Positions 11,107 to 22,979 of a stretch of DNA of 64,000 nt are shown here, piece by piece. The notes below the pieces were generated by a model that made no database searches, was not told where the DNA came from, and was given only the letters and a program-made list of their open reading frames with translations. Positions within the stretch are counted from its first letter, which is position 1. The number at the start of each line of letters is the position of its first letter. A program made the position numbers and the translations under genes. Source of the stretch: Lumbricus terrestris (taxonomy: Eukaryota > Annelida > Clitellata > Crassiclitellata > Lumbricidae); the NCBI GenBank assembly GCA_949752735.1, contig OX457047.1, positions 33,612,363 through 33,676,362 on the forward strand, written 5' to 3'.

Positions 11107-14100
11107 CTGAAAGACAAGCATTCGCATAATTAACACATTCACTGCCTACACGCCATGTTAAATGACTGGCTGAAGTACGTATATATACGTACGTGGCACT
11201 GAATGTGTTAAGAGACACGTCATCGTGAAATGCCCAACATCATCAGTAAAAAAATCAGATTACCCAGTTTTTTCCCCAAACTCCTCTCAATTAATTCCAT
11301 TTGCAAAATTCCAAGCAATCGGTGAAAGCAATGCAGACGGCAAAAGAAAGCTAAAGGTAACCGTGGTCTGGGAATGGTATTGTGTTGTATTTTTGTTTAT
11401 TGGATAGAAAATTTGATGTCAGAACGAAGCAATTAACTGCAGAAAGAGATTTAACTGTTATGGAACTTTTTAGAGGCTATAACCTGCAATAGTTTCTATT
11501 GTGGCCTAACGTGGGCACTGGGCAACTAACTTATGGAGCTTGTCTGTGCAACTAGAGTATCGCTATCTTAGTTCTTTTCGAGGCAACTGTTAATAACTCT
11601 TTCTGAACATCATTCTACACAGGAAGTTCTCTTTATCTTTGTTACGCAGGACAAATGGGTGTGGTTGATGGTGAAGGTTGTATCGACGTTCCTGTCGTTC
11701 GTGGCACGTCCAATGTTCTGACCCCAAGTTTATCACAGATTATTAAGTCTGAATTTGAAAAAAATGCTTGCAAAATATTTGCCACTTAATTAAGCAAAAC
11801 AGGCAGTTGTGCAGTAATATTTGCATCCATTGGCAACACAGGCAGTTTAATGCTCTGCTGAATTCCAGTTATGCTTAGCCTCTTCCTCCCCTCCCCCCAC
11901 TTTCCCCTCCCACCCTCTCTCCCTGATCTGTCATTTAATTAATGCTTTGCAAATGAATAACCCTGCTGAACACTGTCATGACCAGAAAACACATAGTGTA
12001 CGGACGCCTGTAAAATACCAGCCAGTTCTGTAAACACCAAGACCAGAAGGAATACAAAGGCCGAACTGAATGCCTCACACGACTGGCAACAGAAAGAAAT
12101 TTACAGGATTCCACTTTATCTCTGGTAGGTGTTTGAAAAGGCAGAACAAAAGCCAACACAGCTGGATCAAGCTGCTGCTGCTGCTCGACAGAAGTCTGCA
12201 GTAAAGAAAGGAGAAAACGTGTTGCCTGGTTCTGTTTACACAGGCCAACAGATAATCGGCCATTATATGCAGCACACACTTCCTACGAAAAACCATAATA
12301 AATACTGTAAATGTGTTATTTCGACAGCTTTCCTTGGACAGGGTATGTAAGCTGCATTTGGAAATCATAATAAACACTGCCACAAACGTTATTTGGAAAA
12401 AGTGTGCTTCAAAGAGTGCTTTAGGCTTTGAAAGCTACACATTTTTCAGCAGCAGCATGTCTACATGTCAGGTGGAAATCTGAAGTGGTGGGTAATGTCA
12501 AAAATAATTATATTCTCCTGCTCAACCACATTGTTGGCGTGTTTACATAACATGATCAACACCAGAAGCAGAATGTTTACCAAATCAGTAGCCAAACAAA
12601 GTAGCCAAACAAAAAGGGGCACACCTGGGAACGGCGGTCCCAAATTCTGAAACATGTATTTTCGTCAAAGGAAGAGCTAACTACAGTTAAGGCTGCATTT
12701 ATTCACTTATTTTCTTCATTCTTTACTTATTCACTTACTTACGGGCTTCTCGAGCTTTTTACGTCATTGTTTACGTTGTTTTGACGGCATTCCGTTGGGA
12801 AATAAATCAACCTGACGTGTGGTAATAGCGCGGTGTATAGGATGGGCGCATAGAAACCACGCTTGAGAAATAGATGCTGGATGAAGACCTTTTACAGGTG
12901 AACTGGAGGCTGGATTGATGAAAAAACGCAAGTGAAATAGGAGCTGGATGAAGACCTTTTACATGTGAACTGGAGGCTGGATTGATGAAAAAACGCAAGT
13001 GAAATAGGAGCTGGATGAAGACCTTTTACATGTGAAATGGAGGCTGGATTGATGAAAAAACGCAAGAGAATTGGAATCTAGATGAAGGTTCTTCTGCAGG
13101 TTAAATAGAAGCTGGATTGACGAAAATAACGCATGAGAAATAGAAGCTGGATGAAGGTATTTCTAGATCTGAAATAGAATCTGGATTGATGAAGAAATGC
13201 TTAAGAAATGGAAGCTGGATGAAAAACCCACACTTTTGCTCATCTAATACTCCGCACTATCGATTTATGGAATTTTATAATTTGGGACCGCCGTTCCCAG
13301 GTATGCCGAAAAAGGACCTCAAAGCGAACAAGCAAACACAAGAGAGACAGCAAATGAAATATGGTTAGAATCTGAGAAACTCATGACCAAGCCATTCCCA
13401 AAGAAACCTAACAACAAGCTATTCAACAGTAACACAAAGCACGCCAATACACGAGTTCTGGAATTTTCAGCGGCGCCCACAAAACCGCATCCATTCCCAA
13501 ATTGACTACCGCAAGGGCGCCGCCATTTTATTTCGCATGCACGAAATAAAAACACGATGACGGCAGACGCTCCACACTGGCGCCCGGCTGATTGAAAGAA
13601 TCAATTACGCACCCGAACCGACGATTGTAATTGATTGTAATTGTTGTTGGTAATTGATTGACATATTCGGCGCAACACCAGCCGCGAGAGCGAGAGATTC
13701 GCAATCGAAGCTTCATTTATCACACGTCCCGGACATAAATGGCCGACATAAACGATAATACAATGGTCAGCCCGGCCCGACCGTTCGCTCCAATACCCCT
13801 CCCCCCTTCACAGCAATCCGCACGGTCTAAGTGCGAGAGGAACGATCAGCAGAAGTATGTTCCTCCCTCCTTGCCCCTCACCACCGCTTCCCTGTATGCC
13901 CATGTACTCCCCCCTCCTTCCGTTGCTGTCGGTCTATTGAAGAAAATTACATCAAGCGGTTGGACACGTAGCCTACGCACAGCCGCTACTACATCATTTG
14001 CAAAACAACGGCCATCCCAGATGCTATTCGAAAAACATTAACGGCTGTCGAAGAATGTAATAATGGTCGGTCCAGACATTGTCTAAGAGCTGTCCAGAGA

Positions 14101-15226
14101 AAATTGGTTATGGCTATTTTAGAGATTTTTCTACGTGACGAAGTAATGATGATTACTATAATTATCACTGCTTTGTGCAGAACAAGTGAAAATAGTATAT
14201 ATGTAGCAAGCAAAAGGTTTAAAGACCACATACTGATTACTGCAGACTGTAGGTTTTTAGTCTTTTTAATGGAAGGTACATAATTCATACAATCACGTAA
14301 TAATTTAAGAATTTACCATGTGTAGGATTCAAAGGCTCTTTTATGGTTTATTACGATGATCAATGAAAAATGATTACAAATTATCTCCAAAAATGTGTAA
14401 AAACTTGTTTCGTAGAAAATTATAACCAAAACCGAGACTTTTTCAGTATACGGTAATATTATACTTGCTGAACTGTGAGTCTGAGATGAAAACAGGTCAC
14501 AATTTTGCACTTTAAAGATGAACTGCTGTGGTTTAAAAAAAAAACTTACTAGCTCTAATTCTGAATGGTATTAGCAGCTTTACTTTCATCTACTGATTCA
14601 CAATGGATAATAAATATCGTTCATAAATATGTACACAGATCTATGCTCAAACTCTGACAAGATTTATTGCAAAAACAATGGCTAGTTAATATGCAGGCAT
14701 TGCCAAATGATCAGATCAGTCCAGCAAAACCAAAGGACATTCCAATGATAAACTAGCCAAATTGAGCAGAAGGACCAGATGTGAACCGAGTAACAGCCTA
14801 CAAAAGCACTCCAGTCTGCAGCGCATGATCCAAGGAAAATGCCATTCCAGAAAAGTACAAAAACTCCAGCTGAGAGCATTCCGGTGTGAGACAGATGTGG
14901 AATCCAAGTGATAAAAAGCACATGTGATAGAGCAAAGTTGAAAAGTCCATTAGCAGCCAAGACTTTCGTCAAACACGAAAAAGGAAAACCACACCATTTT
15001 ATGTTCACAAGAAACAACTTTCGGAAAGTCTTATAGATGATTTTGTGTACAATGAAGTAAGTACTTCAGTCATCTCTGCATATCCCTTCCAAAATGCCAA
15101 GTCCTTGGAAGTTGATGGATGCAAAATACATCCAAGCAGGCTATGTATTTTAATTGCACCCATTCGCACGGATGTGCATGCCTGCCAAGTTCCCACCCCT
15201 AATGACAGGTAGAAGATGAGATTTAC
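11107..15226 (-). other. Intron 3 of the ZNF608/609 gene (4.1 kb)
   Basis: The donor after exon C is CAG|GTAAAT and the acceptor is CTTTCAG. The intron holds the TIR element at 12618-13307 and a GC-rich, CpG-containing patch at about 13440-13760 with GCCGCCATTTTA, a YY1-like motif. That patch could be regulatory, but no exon is recognised there. The remainder is AT-rich and unremarkable. Confidence 0.8.
12618..13307. mobile_element. Non-autonomous TIR element with tandem-repeat core (copy 2)
   Basis: The 29-bp inverted ends (12618-12646 and 13279-13307) differ at one base. They begin GGCACACCTGGGAACGGCGG and end inward in TCCCAAATT. Flanks CAAAAAGG (12610-12617) and GAAAAAGG (13308-13315) fit an 8-bp target duplication flush with the ends. 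The core is a direct tandem array with a clear 67-bp period (ATGAAGACCT at 12881, 12948 and 13015), built on GAGCTGGATGAAG and GGCTGGATTGATGAAAAAAC. Core and inner TIR match the element at 4174-4708, but the outer TIR sequence is different. No protein is encoded. Confidence 0.85.
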
Positions 15227-15314
15227 CTGGGTGAAGCCCAGTGGTGTTTGGTGGCATCCATCAAGGTGCCAACATACGTCTTTCCTCTCCACGTGACATT
15301 GACAACCAAGATTC
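15227..15314 (-). CDS. ZNF608/609: ZNF608/609 homologue, coding exon C (88 bp)
   Basis: This short exon encodes [19 protein letters not shown] followed by ATKHHWASP. It is the most conserved block of the family (vertebrates have [20 protein letters not shown] followed by TRHDWAPPR). The acceptor is GCTTTCAAG before 15314 and the donor CAG|GTAAAT after 15227. The first two bases complete the Gly codon from exon B and the last two begin the Arg codon finished by exon D, so phases match on both sides. The usual Cys after LLD/LMD is Ala here. It corresponds to residues 322-349 of the model. It is too short to show as an independent open frame and was located by searching for the conserved NVTW motif. 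Confidence 0.95.
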
Positions 15315-15691
15315 CTTGAAAGCAAACAAACAACAAATTCCAATAAGATTAAGCTGCCTTCTCCTCCTGCTGCCCTTCATTCATCAGATGACAGCCACGA
15401 AAACAGTTCAACTGATTAAATCAGTCTGCACGAAAACCAACACATAGATGTAGTGGGCTATATAATGATCATAACCAGAATCACGTGATCAATGACGTCA
15501 TCAGGTCTCTTTTTAGGACAATTCACATGGGGAACCATTCCATTGTTAAACCGAACTGCAGGAACACCAATCATGCAAGAAAACCATTCTACAGAATTAA
15601 ACTAATTCCAAGCTAAATAAATCCACAACAAAAGCAAGTGCACAAAGAAACCAACCAGCTCATAAAATTAACATTTAAGTCACTCATAATT

Positions 15692-15877
15692 ATGGTTAAA
15701 GTAGGCCTAGTTTAGGTGAGCAGTGGGAACGCCGAATGGGTGAGCAGTGGGAATGCTAAAATAGAGTTTTATTGGAACACGTGTGTTTCTAAAGTTTCAT
15801 GGATGGTGAGCAGTGGGAACACAAGCAAAGAATTTTGGGAGAAACGAGGAAAGCCGTTCCACTCACTTTGAACCATG
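15692..15877. mobile_element. Older copy of the 178-bp hAT-type MITE family
   Basis: It shares GTGAGCAGTGGGAACGCCGA, a second GTGAGCAGTGGGAA, an internal GTGAGCAGTGGGAACRCAAG and the terminal CCGTTCC-ACTCACTTTGAACC with the element at 7659-7836. The ends (TGGTTAAAGTAGG and, on the other strand, TGGTTCAAAGTGAG) are more diverged, and no clean target duplication remains. It lies in intron 2, about 380 bp upstream of exon C in transcript sense. Confidence 0.75.
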
Positions 15878-17188
15878 TACAATACTACCTAGTCCTGAAA
15901 TCTTCTTATACACGTATGACAATAATGATTAGTGTAACTGATTGCTTCATAGCCCAGTACTCCATGGTGTCAAGCAGTGCTGTGTTGACAACATTGAAGA
16001 ACTGAAATGCTTTATATTAACTCAGAAACCCACAACCATTCAGTCACCACACAACTTGACACAAGCACAACAGTTCGCATGTTAAAATATGCTTCAACAA
16101 TTACTTAATACCTAGTCCTAATAGAACAAAGTACAGCACATTGCAGAGCTCTAAACAAGTCCATTTTCAGCGCATGTGTCTCTTTTCTATAACACAGGAG
16201 TCCAGCAAATGTTGATCACACACACACAAACACAGGCAGGGTGAGAATTGCTGTGGGTTGAGGGGTTCAAACTCCCCCGTCTTTCTTTGGGTCCATAGCA
16301 AAGTCTTCTCTTCACACCCAACTCCACGTGTCTGACTCCTCGCTTTTTTCTACAATTCTCATACTGCATGGGGTAAGGAAAGGTACTTCATATGCATAAA
16401 GCAATAAAAAAAGGCATCTTGTTACAAAGCAAAGGCCTTTAATGAATTTCTAAATGAGGATTAAGGAGTCATAATCCAGCCGGTAAATGAGTCACGATGA
16501 CTAAAATATTCAAGACAATATATGGTTCAGGAACTATTGTCTGAAAGGACAATTAGATAAACATATAGCACTGAAACAGATAAGCAAGGCAAAGGCACCA
16601 CACGCGTGCAGGGAAAAAAGAAATTTATGGCGACTATAAAAGTGGCATTAAATATTTAAAAGAGTCTTCAGCCATCAAAAGTTTTAATGAAAAGTCTATA
16701 CACTAGCGTTCTATTCCTAAGCTAAACAATGAAGACCTATAAATGGTGTGTGCTATGTGTGCATGCGTGCGTGTGTGCGTGTGTGTGCATGCGTGTGTGT
16801 GTGTATGTGTGTGCAAGTATTCAAGTAGAACCTATTTATGTGCATATGAGCAGGTGTGTATGCCCACATACATGATGTTAAGAACTTCTGAAACTGGTTC
16901 AAAGGCGCAGATGCCAACCACATGTATACATAATCAGAAACTGTTATAATGGTGTTGGGCCTTGTGACTGAATCATTGCATTCAAATGAGACCTCACAAC
17001 AGACAAGGTGTAGTATACCTGATGCTATAGTCAGACCGCAGACACACAAGTCGGTCGTTCAGTGACAAATGTCTTACAACAAACAAAAGTATATTCTGGG
17101 CAACAAATGTCTTACAACACGCAACCTGCCAGTCATTCTTCAACTCAATAATATGGGTCTTGGCAGGTGGGGTTGGGAGGAACTACTG

Positions 17189-17495
17189 GATATGCAGTCT
17201 AATGCAACCGTTGCATCCATGATATGCAGTCTAATGCAACTGTTGCATCCAGGATATACACATGGTCCAATGCAACCGCTGCATCCAGGATATGCAGTCT
17301 AATGCAACTGTTGCATCCAGGATATACACATGGTCCAATGCAACCGCTGCATCCAGGATATGCAGTCTAATGCAACTGTTGCATCCAGGATATACACATG
17401 GTCCAATGCAACCGCTGCATCCAGGATATGCAGTCTAATGCAACCATGTTATACATGTGGTCTAATACAACCGTTTCATCCAGGATATGCAGTCT
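17189..17495. repeat. 68-bp dimeric tandem repeat
   Basis: GGTCCAATG starts at 17264, 17332 and 17400, an exact 68-bp period. Each unit consists of two related halves, one ATATGCAGTCTAATGCAACT-like and one ATACACATGGTCCAATGCAA-like, both ending in GCATCCAGG. The outermost copies are diverged. Not coding. Confidence 0.9.
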
Positions 17496-18544
17496 AACTC
17501 AGCATGATTGTAATTAACCTGATTTACTGCCTGTAAGTATTTCTTAGAATCTGCTCCCTGTTGATAATGAATCCAGTCAATCATTTCCATCCAAGTAGGG
17601 GAGGGTGGGCACTGCTCAACAGTGCAGCATTTATGGGACTGGATAGTCAATCCAGTGTTAGGGGAGAAATGGAGGGAGGTTCAAATTCCACGATGGCAGA
17701 AGTTTTGTTTCAGATTTCTTCTGCTCCACCTGCATCCTCTAACCAACGTGGCTATGATGATGAGTGCATCAACCGTACACTGTCAGTGAGAAGATGAGAC
17801 GGTGAGGGAGAGGACTGACCATCCGTCCTGCTCATGTGCTATGGCTAAGACTTCATTGTATTGTACTGCATCCATAAGTTTATATAGCACTACTCGCAGT
17901 GCACACTGCATGGAGGCGCTCCATGCGCGTGCGAACAAGAGAGAGAGAGATACAAGTGGTCTTGAGACAGCGAATTTTAAGAGGCAGAGGTCTGCTAGGC
18001 CAACCAGTTAATAAGGAGGAACGAGGAACTGGCTCAGGGCTTTCTTAAAGAACTACTCTTCTTCTTTTCCTCCTCCTTCTTCCTCTACTTCTACTCCGTC
18101 AACTTCTTCTTCTCTATGTTCACTGACCGCAATTATCATTTCACTCAGCACACTAATGAACTCAGTTTCGTGTGAACACATGCATACTCAACAAAAGCAT
18201 CATCAAATCAGTTTCTTAACCAATAAAACCAGGGCTTAGAATATTGCACTCAGCATCAAAGTCATTAACTCGTTAAATAAACTCACTCTTAACAAATCCC
18301 AGGTCAGTTCACTGGCTGCAACAATTAAACCCAGAATTAGAATATCAGCAAACTGCTTAGATACCGTTCCATCCCTCCCTCCCCTCCCCTCCACTCCATT
18401 CCCATTAAAATAAAGCTTCAATTCAGATGATTGACAGCAAACTAAAGCTAACAGTAATCCAGCATTTCTTCAATGACAGCCATTTTGTATTGTATTGTAA
18501 TGTATCTATAAATTTATATAGCACTTCTTGAATATATATATATT

Positions 18545-20486
18545 AGGGTGTGTCTAAAAATTAAAATGTCGATGCTAATATCGACCAAGATGATTTTGTG
18601 TTCCACCTTCAGAAACATGGATATCTGCCAAATTAGATGAAAATCTGAAAAGATTTAGGACTTGCTCAAAGCACCGGAAGAATAGCCACTTAGGCGACAT
18701 TGTGACACATTGTAATTTTCACAGATCCAAGCAAAATTGAACGCATAACCATCAGATATAAGGCAAAATCCAAAGAAGTACTGTAAGTTGTCATAGTATA
18801 TTCCTCTTAGTACATTTGAAAAAATCTGGCCTTACTTGACCATTGCAGAACAAATTGTTTCTCTCCCTTATTTCTGACTAGGACTTCATTGAAGGACTGC
18901 ATAAGAGTCATTCTGCCAGATCATTCGTCACTCTTAGGTCGGGTCAGATATGATGACTTAATTTTGCCTCACTGTGTGATTGTTCTGACTACCATTGTTG
19001 CAAGTCTCAATCACGAAGAGAGTAGCCCAATCCGAGGATCTGGAATATTTTGGTGGTGGCTTAGATACAGTAGGAAGCCTCTCATGATTCCAGATCATCA
19101 AATTCGTTGTGCATGCTGTGGTCTATGACTCGTAAAAAGCTGTGGCCAACCAGGGTCTCTGACAAAAATCAAAGTGTCGGAAAAAATACTGTTAAGGAGA
19201 CAGGTAAGACTTCTCTGGCGTGGTTAAGTATGGATTCCCCTTTAGGCTTCATTGTTTCATGTACAGGTGAAATGGTACTTTGCGTTAGACTAAGTTGCTG
19301 CCACAGAGAGTGACACCTCAAGCAAATGATTCCATACCTTTTCAGTGTAGGATGGTCAAGACTATCTTCTCTGTGCTCTGACGTTGCTGAATGGAAAATT
19401 GATAACTGAAAAGCCACAACTTGATCATGTAAATCGCATATGACATCCAACGCCCTCGGTGAAATGCATCTGGTTACCTGAACTTTATTCCCTTTGGTGG
19501 AATTCATCTTTGGAAATGACTATTAGCTCTGTAGCTCTTGACTAAAGACTACCAATACTGGAGTTCTTGCAGAATCATGCAGTGAAGCACTTTTCCAGAA
19601 CAATTTCAGAGGCATGGTATCGATGCCATCGATGGCAAGGTTCAAGAGGTCCTTTCCCAATTTCGCTTCCAGCTTCATGCATATGCCGCCCTTGCAACTC
19701 ACATGGCCAGGATTTTGTATTCCAATCCCCAGCTTCAGATCTCAGCCAACAAGAATCTGACATGATAATAGCTGTCACTGAGTGGAGTTTGGGGATGGCC
19801 AATAGCTTGGTAACATCCTTATGAAATTAACCATTATCGTCCTGTCTCTGTAACATCTGGCATGATCTTGTTATTGTGAAGAGTAAGGGGAACCTGTGGC
19901 TCAGAAGAATCTCTGCTGCCAGGGCTGCAAGATCATCTCTCCCAAATTGAAACGCACAATTGCTCCTGTCTCTTATACGTTGTCATCCAGACTCTGATTC
20001 CTTGGTGTATGCGTAAATTGAGCAGTACCTTGCATGGGAACCTCTCCTTTGTGAAGACAGCTTCGCATAGCCGAAGTGATATCAGTAGTGCCTATCAACT
20101 AAATCTCAGCTTTTTTGTAATCAATTTTGCATTGCATCTGCCATATGATACAAGAATTAAAAGCACCACTTCCCGCCATTTGCAACACATGACCAGTGAC
20201 AAACCAACATCACATCAGTAATGACATGATCATGAATGTTTATATGCTGGAATCTAGTCACTGAGAAGGGTTCTATAGCATGCAGCTCGCATGTATTGAA
20301 ATCGTAGATTCTAATGCTTGCAATGCAACCGTGTTCCTAACTTCAGTCCTCTTGAGCAAGTCCTAAATGTTCAGCTATCGAGATATAATTTCAGATATTC
20401 AGTTTAAACATGATTTGGCACAATAATTTCATTTGGTCGTTAAAAAATCTGTTATTTGAAAATTTCACATGTACCTTAAAAACACC

Positions 20487-20488
<2 letters not shown>
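18545..20488. mobile_element. Decayed DNA transposon, about 1.94 kb, with transposase remnants on the minus strand
   Basis: AGGGTGT at 18545 and ACACCCT at 20482-20488 are inverted ends embedded in TA-rich flanks (TATATT and AATATA). Further inward similarity is weak (GTGTCTAA versus GTTTTTAA). Minus-strand sequence near 19740-19580 reads, across a frameshift, KLEAKLGKDLLNLA then RYHASEIVLEKCF. This resembles the LLEKKLGRDLLxLACRHHIxE block of a transposase-like family that I remember from many invertebrate genomes. Several stops and frameshifts interrupt it. The superfamily is not assigned, and the motif match is from memory. Confidence 0.5.
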
Positions 20489-20521
<33 letters not shown>

Positions 20522-22255
20522 ATAATGAATGAAAATGACCAAAAGGAGGGACTCTGATTGGCGCATGGACTGCAAAATCTCTTAACAGCTCTGGTTGTAT
20601 TCACGGTGGCCGGAAGAGGGCAGCATTGAAGAACGGACATAGGACGGAGGAACGACTCACTCCAGGCAGTTAATAGGGATGGAAGAAACCAATTCATTCG
20701 ATCCAAGGTCAGTCACTGCTGCCCCAGTGGAGTAGCACAGGAAGTAGCATGGACTCCTCCACCGCTTTGCATTATTGGCAATCCATAAAACGCTGGTAGA
20801 TAGGAAGAGTGGGATGAGGGGGACGGAAGAAAGACGGAGGAGAAGGAATGGGCGTGGGGGAGACGGTCACCCATCCTCCCCTTTCCACATCCTCCCCTTT
20901 CCCCCACTCTCCCCTTTCCCCATCCTCCCCTTCCAGCCCGGTGGGAAGCCAGGAGAATGATGCTGATGCAAGTAGCGGCCACTGGATTTAAACACCCTCG
21001 GGGATGGCGATATCCTATCTGGAGATCATTTCATCCTACAGGATAACATTCCCAGAGATCATTAAGTCAACTCCAGTAAGTTACGTGCTACCTAATCAGA
21101 CCGCCTGCCCGCCGGCCGGTGATGGAAAGAGTGTGAAGAGCAGAAGAAGAAGAAGCAACGTTTGGGAAGAGGGGGGAAACGAAGAAGACAGAACAGCGAA
21201 TGGTAGGTAGACCGTTGCAGCAGCACCCCCCCTCACCCGCCTCAGTTCAACTGTAAAGATAACCATAGACCTCAGCGCAATAATAGGGTCGTAAATGAAC
21301 AGAGATTTGCAACAGGTTTCTGAGAACATGTACTGTCAGGGTGTGTGCCAGGGACCGACATGGAACACCAATGAAGCACCAATAAAACTGTACTTATCGG
21401 GGACAAAGGAGTTATTAGTCAATTTCTAAGTGACCCCAATTCACAATTTATTCTGAACAGCCGGAGAAGACGACGTGAAGAGACAGATTCGCAGCGACCC
21501 GCAATCAGACTCAAGAGTCTATCGAAATATCATATCAGTATACAAACACACATCAACACACACACACAATACAATATGCCACTGTGTTATACATACATCT
21601 GTTACTGACAACGTGACACGCACACATGCACACTAACACGCACACAACAACACACACTAGCACACACCCACACACACACACCCACAATGCCACCTACACT
21701 ATCAGTATCTATTAAAATTGCAAAAAACCTGCATCCTTCCAACACCATAAAACAAACACTTGTCTCGTAACATTAACCAAGAGCCGCGTTATTTGTTCTG
21801 CTGCAAAAAGCTAAGGGAAAGGATATTCTGGCCATTAGCGCACATACTCTACTGTCCGAGGAAAAGCTAGTAGCTATCATTTAAGCCAAATGATTAATTG
21901 GCAGTTCAACTTTGCAAGAATAAATCTCCTGGTCTTAAACTGGGCCGATCATATAATTAATCAGACAAGTGTGGCATCAGAATCTGAGATGTTGATATTA
22001 ACTATGAAAAACCAGCAGTTTGAAACCATTCATATACTTTCAGGGACAGAATGTCGATCCTACTTTACATTTTAATTCAATTATTATAAGTCAATAATAT
22101 AATTATTAACGGAAAAATCACTATAGACACAGCCGCCATATTTCATTGCAGTGGGTCGTTTAAATGAAAGCCTCAGACCAACCACAAATACACAGTTCTA
22201 CAGCATGCATAACAGAGATGCTCTGTCATCAACACACTGTCATAATTATACACAG

Positions 22256-22362
22256 ACACAGATAGTAAGAGATAGAAACAGAGAGAGACAGAGAGAGAGA
22301 CAGAGAGAGACAGAGAGAGAGAGAGAAAGAGAGAGACAGAGAGAGAGACAGAGAAAGACTAA
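22256..22362. repeat. GACAGAGA-based simple repeat
   Basis: Purine-rich GAGACAGAGAGA repeats cover this interval and abut the mariner-type MITE. Not coding. Confidence 0.85.
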
Positions 22363-22369
22363 TTATGTA

Positions 22370-22527
22370 CAGGGTGGGCCAAAAATAGGAATCACTTACA
22401 GTTTTTTGCCAATTGATATCCTGGCCAAAAATGAGAATCTTTCAAGTCAAGTTTTACAGGCTTAAAGGTAATTAATCTCTACGTACAGCAGCAAATTTAG
22501 TAGAGTTTACATTTTTGGGCCACCCTG
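22370..22527. mobile_element. Mariner-type MITE, 158 bp
   Basis: The ends CAGGGTGGGCCAAAAAT and, on the other strand, CAGGGTGGCCCAAAAAT form a 17-bp TIR with one mismatch, and both ends are flanked by TA (22368-22369 and 22528-22529). A TA duplication plus a CAGGGTG-type TIR is typical of Tc1/mariner elements. No transposase is encoded. Confidence 0.85.
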
Positions 22528-22979
22528 TAGTTTCACTGGGATCATTGGCAGGCTACACTATACTGTAGATCTTCTTCGCAGAACACAGAACTTTATAACC
22601 TCTACTCCTACTCTCTCACCTACCCATCTCAAACAGAATTCATCCATCTCTCAATCCACCTGCCTGTCTTTTTGTGGGTTTGTCTTCCTCTCTTTGTCCT
22701 ATTCTCTACCACTTTGTGCACCTACTGTTCTCTCCCTGGGCTTTTGTCAGTCACTTTTTTTCTCATATTCTGATTAATTAATTCACACCTGCCTGTCCGC
22801 CTGAGTGGCTCTTTCTTTCTCTCTATTTCAGTCACCAGCAGTTTCTTGTCCTCCTCTCTATCTTTGTGTCTGTGTCTCTGCCTACCTGCCTGTCTGTATG
22901 TCTGTCTGTAAGTCTTCGTCCGTCTTCCTCGACCTATAAATCTCTGGTTCTCTGTTCCCATCTGTTACTGTATGTTGGT

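Noticed and set aside
13739..14041. 100-residue plus-strand frame beginning MADINDN
   Set aside because: It starts in a GC-rich patch of intron 3 but has no recognisable domain, splice partner or conservation I can cite.
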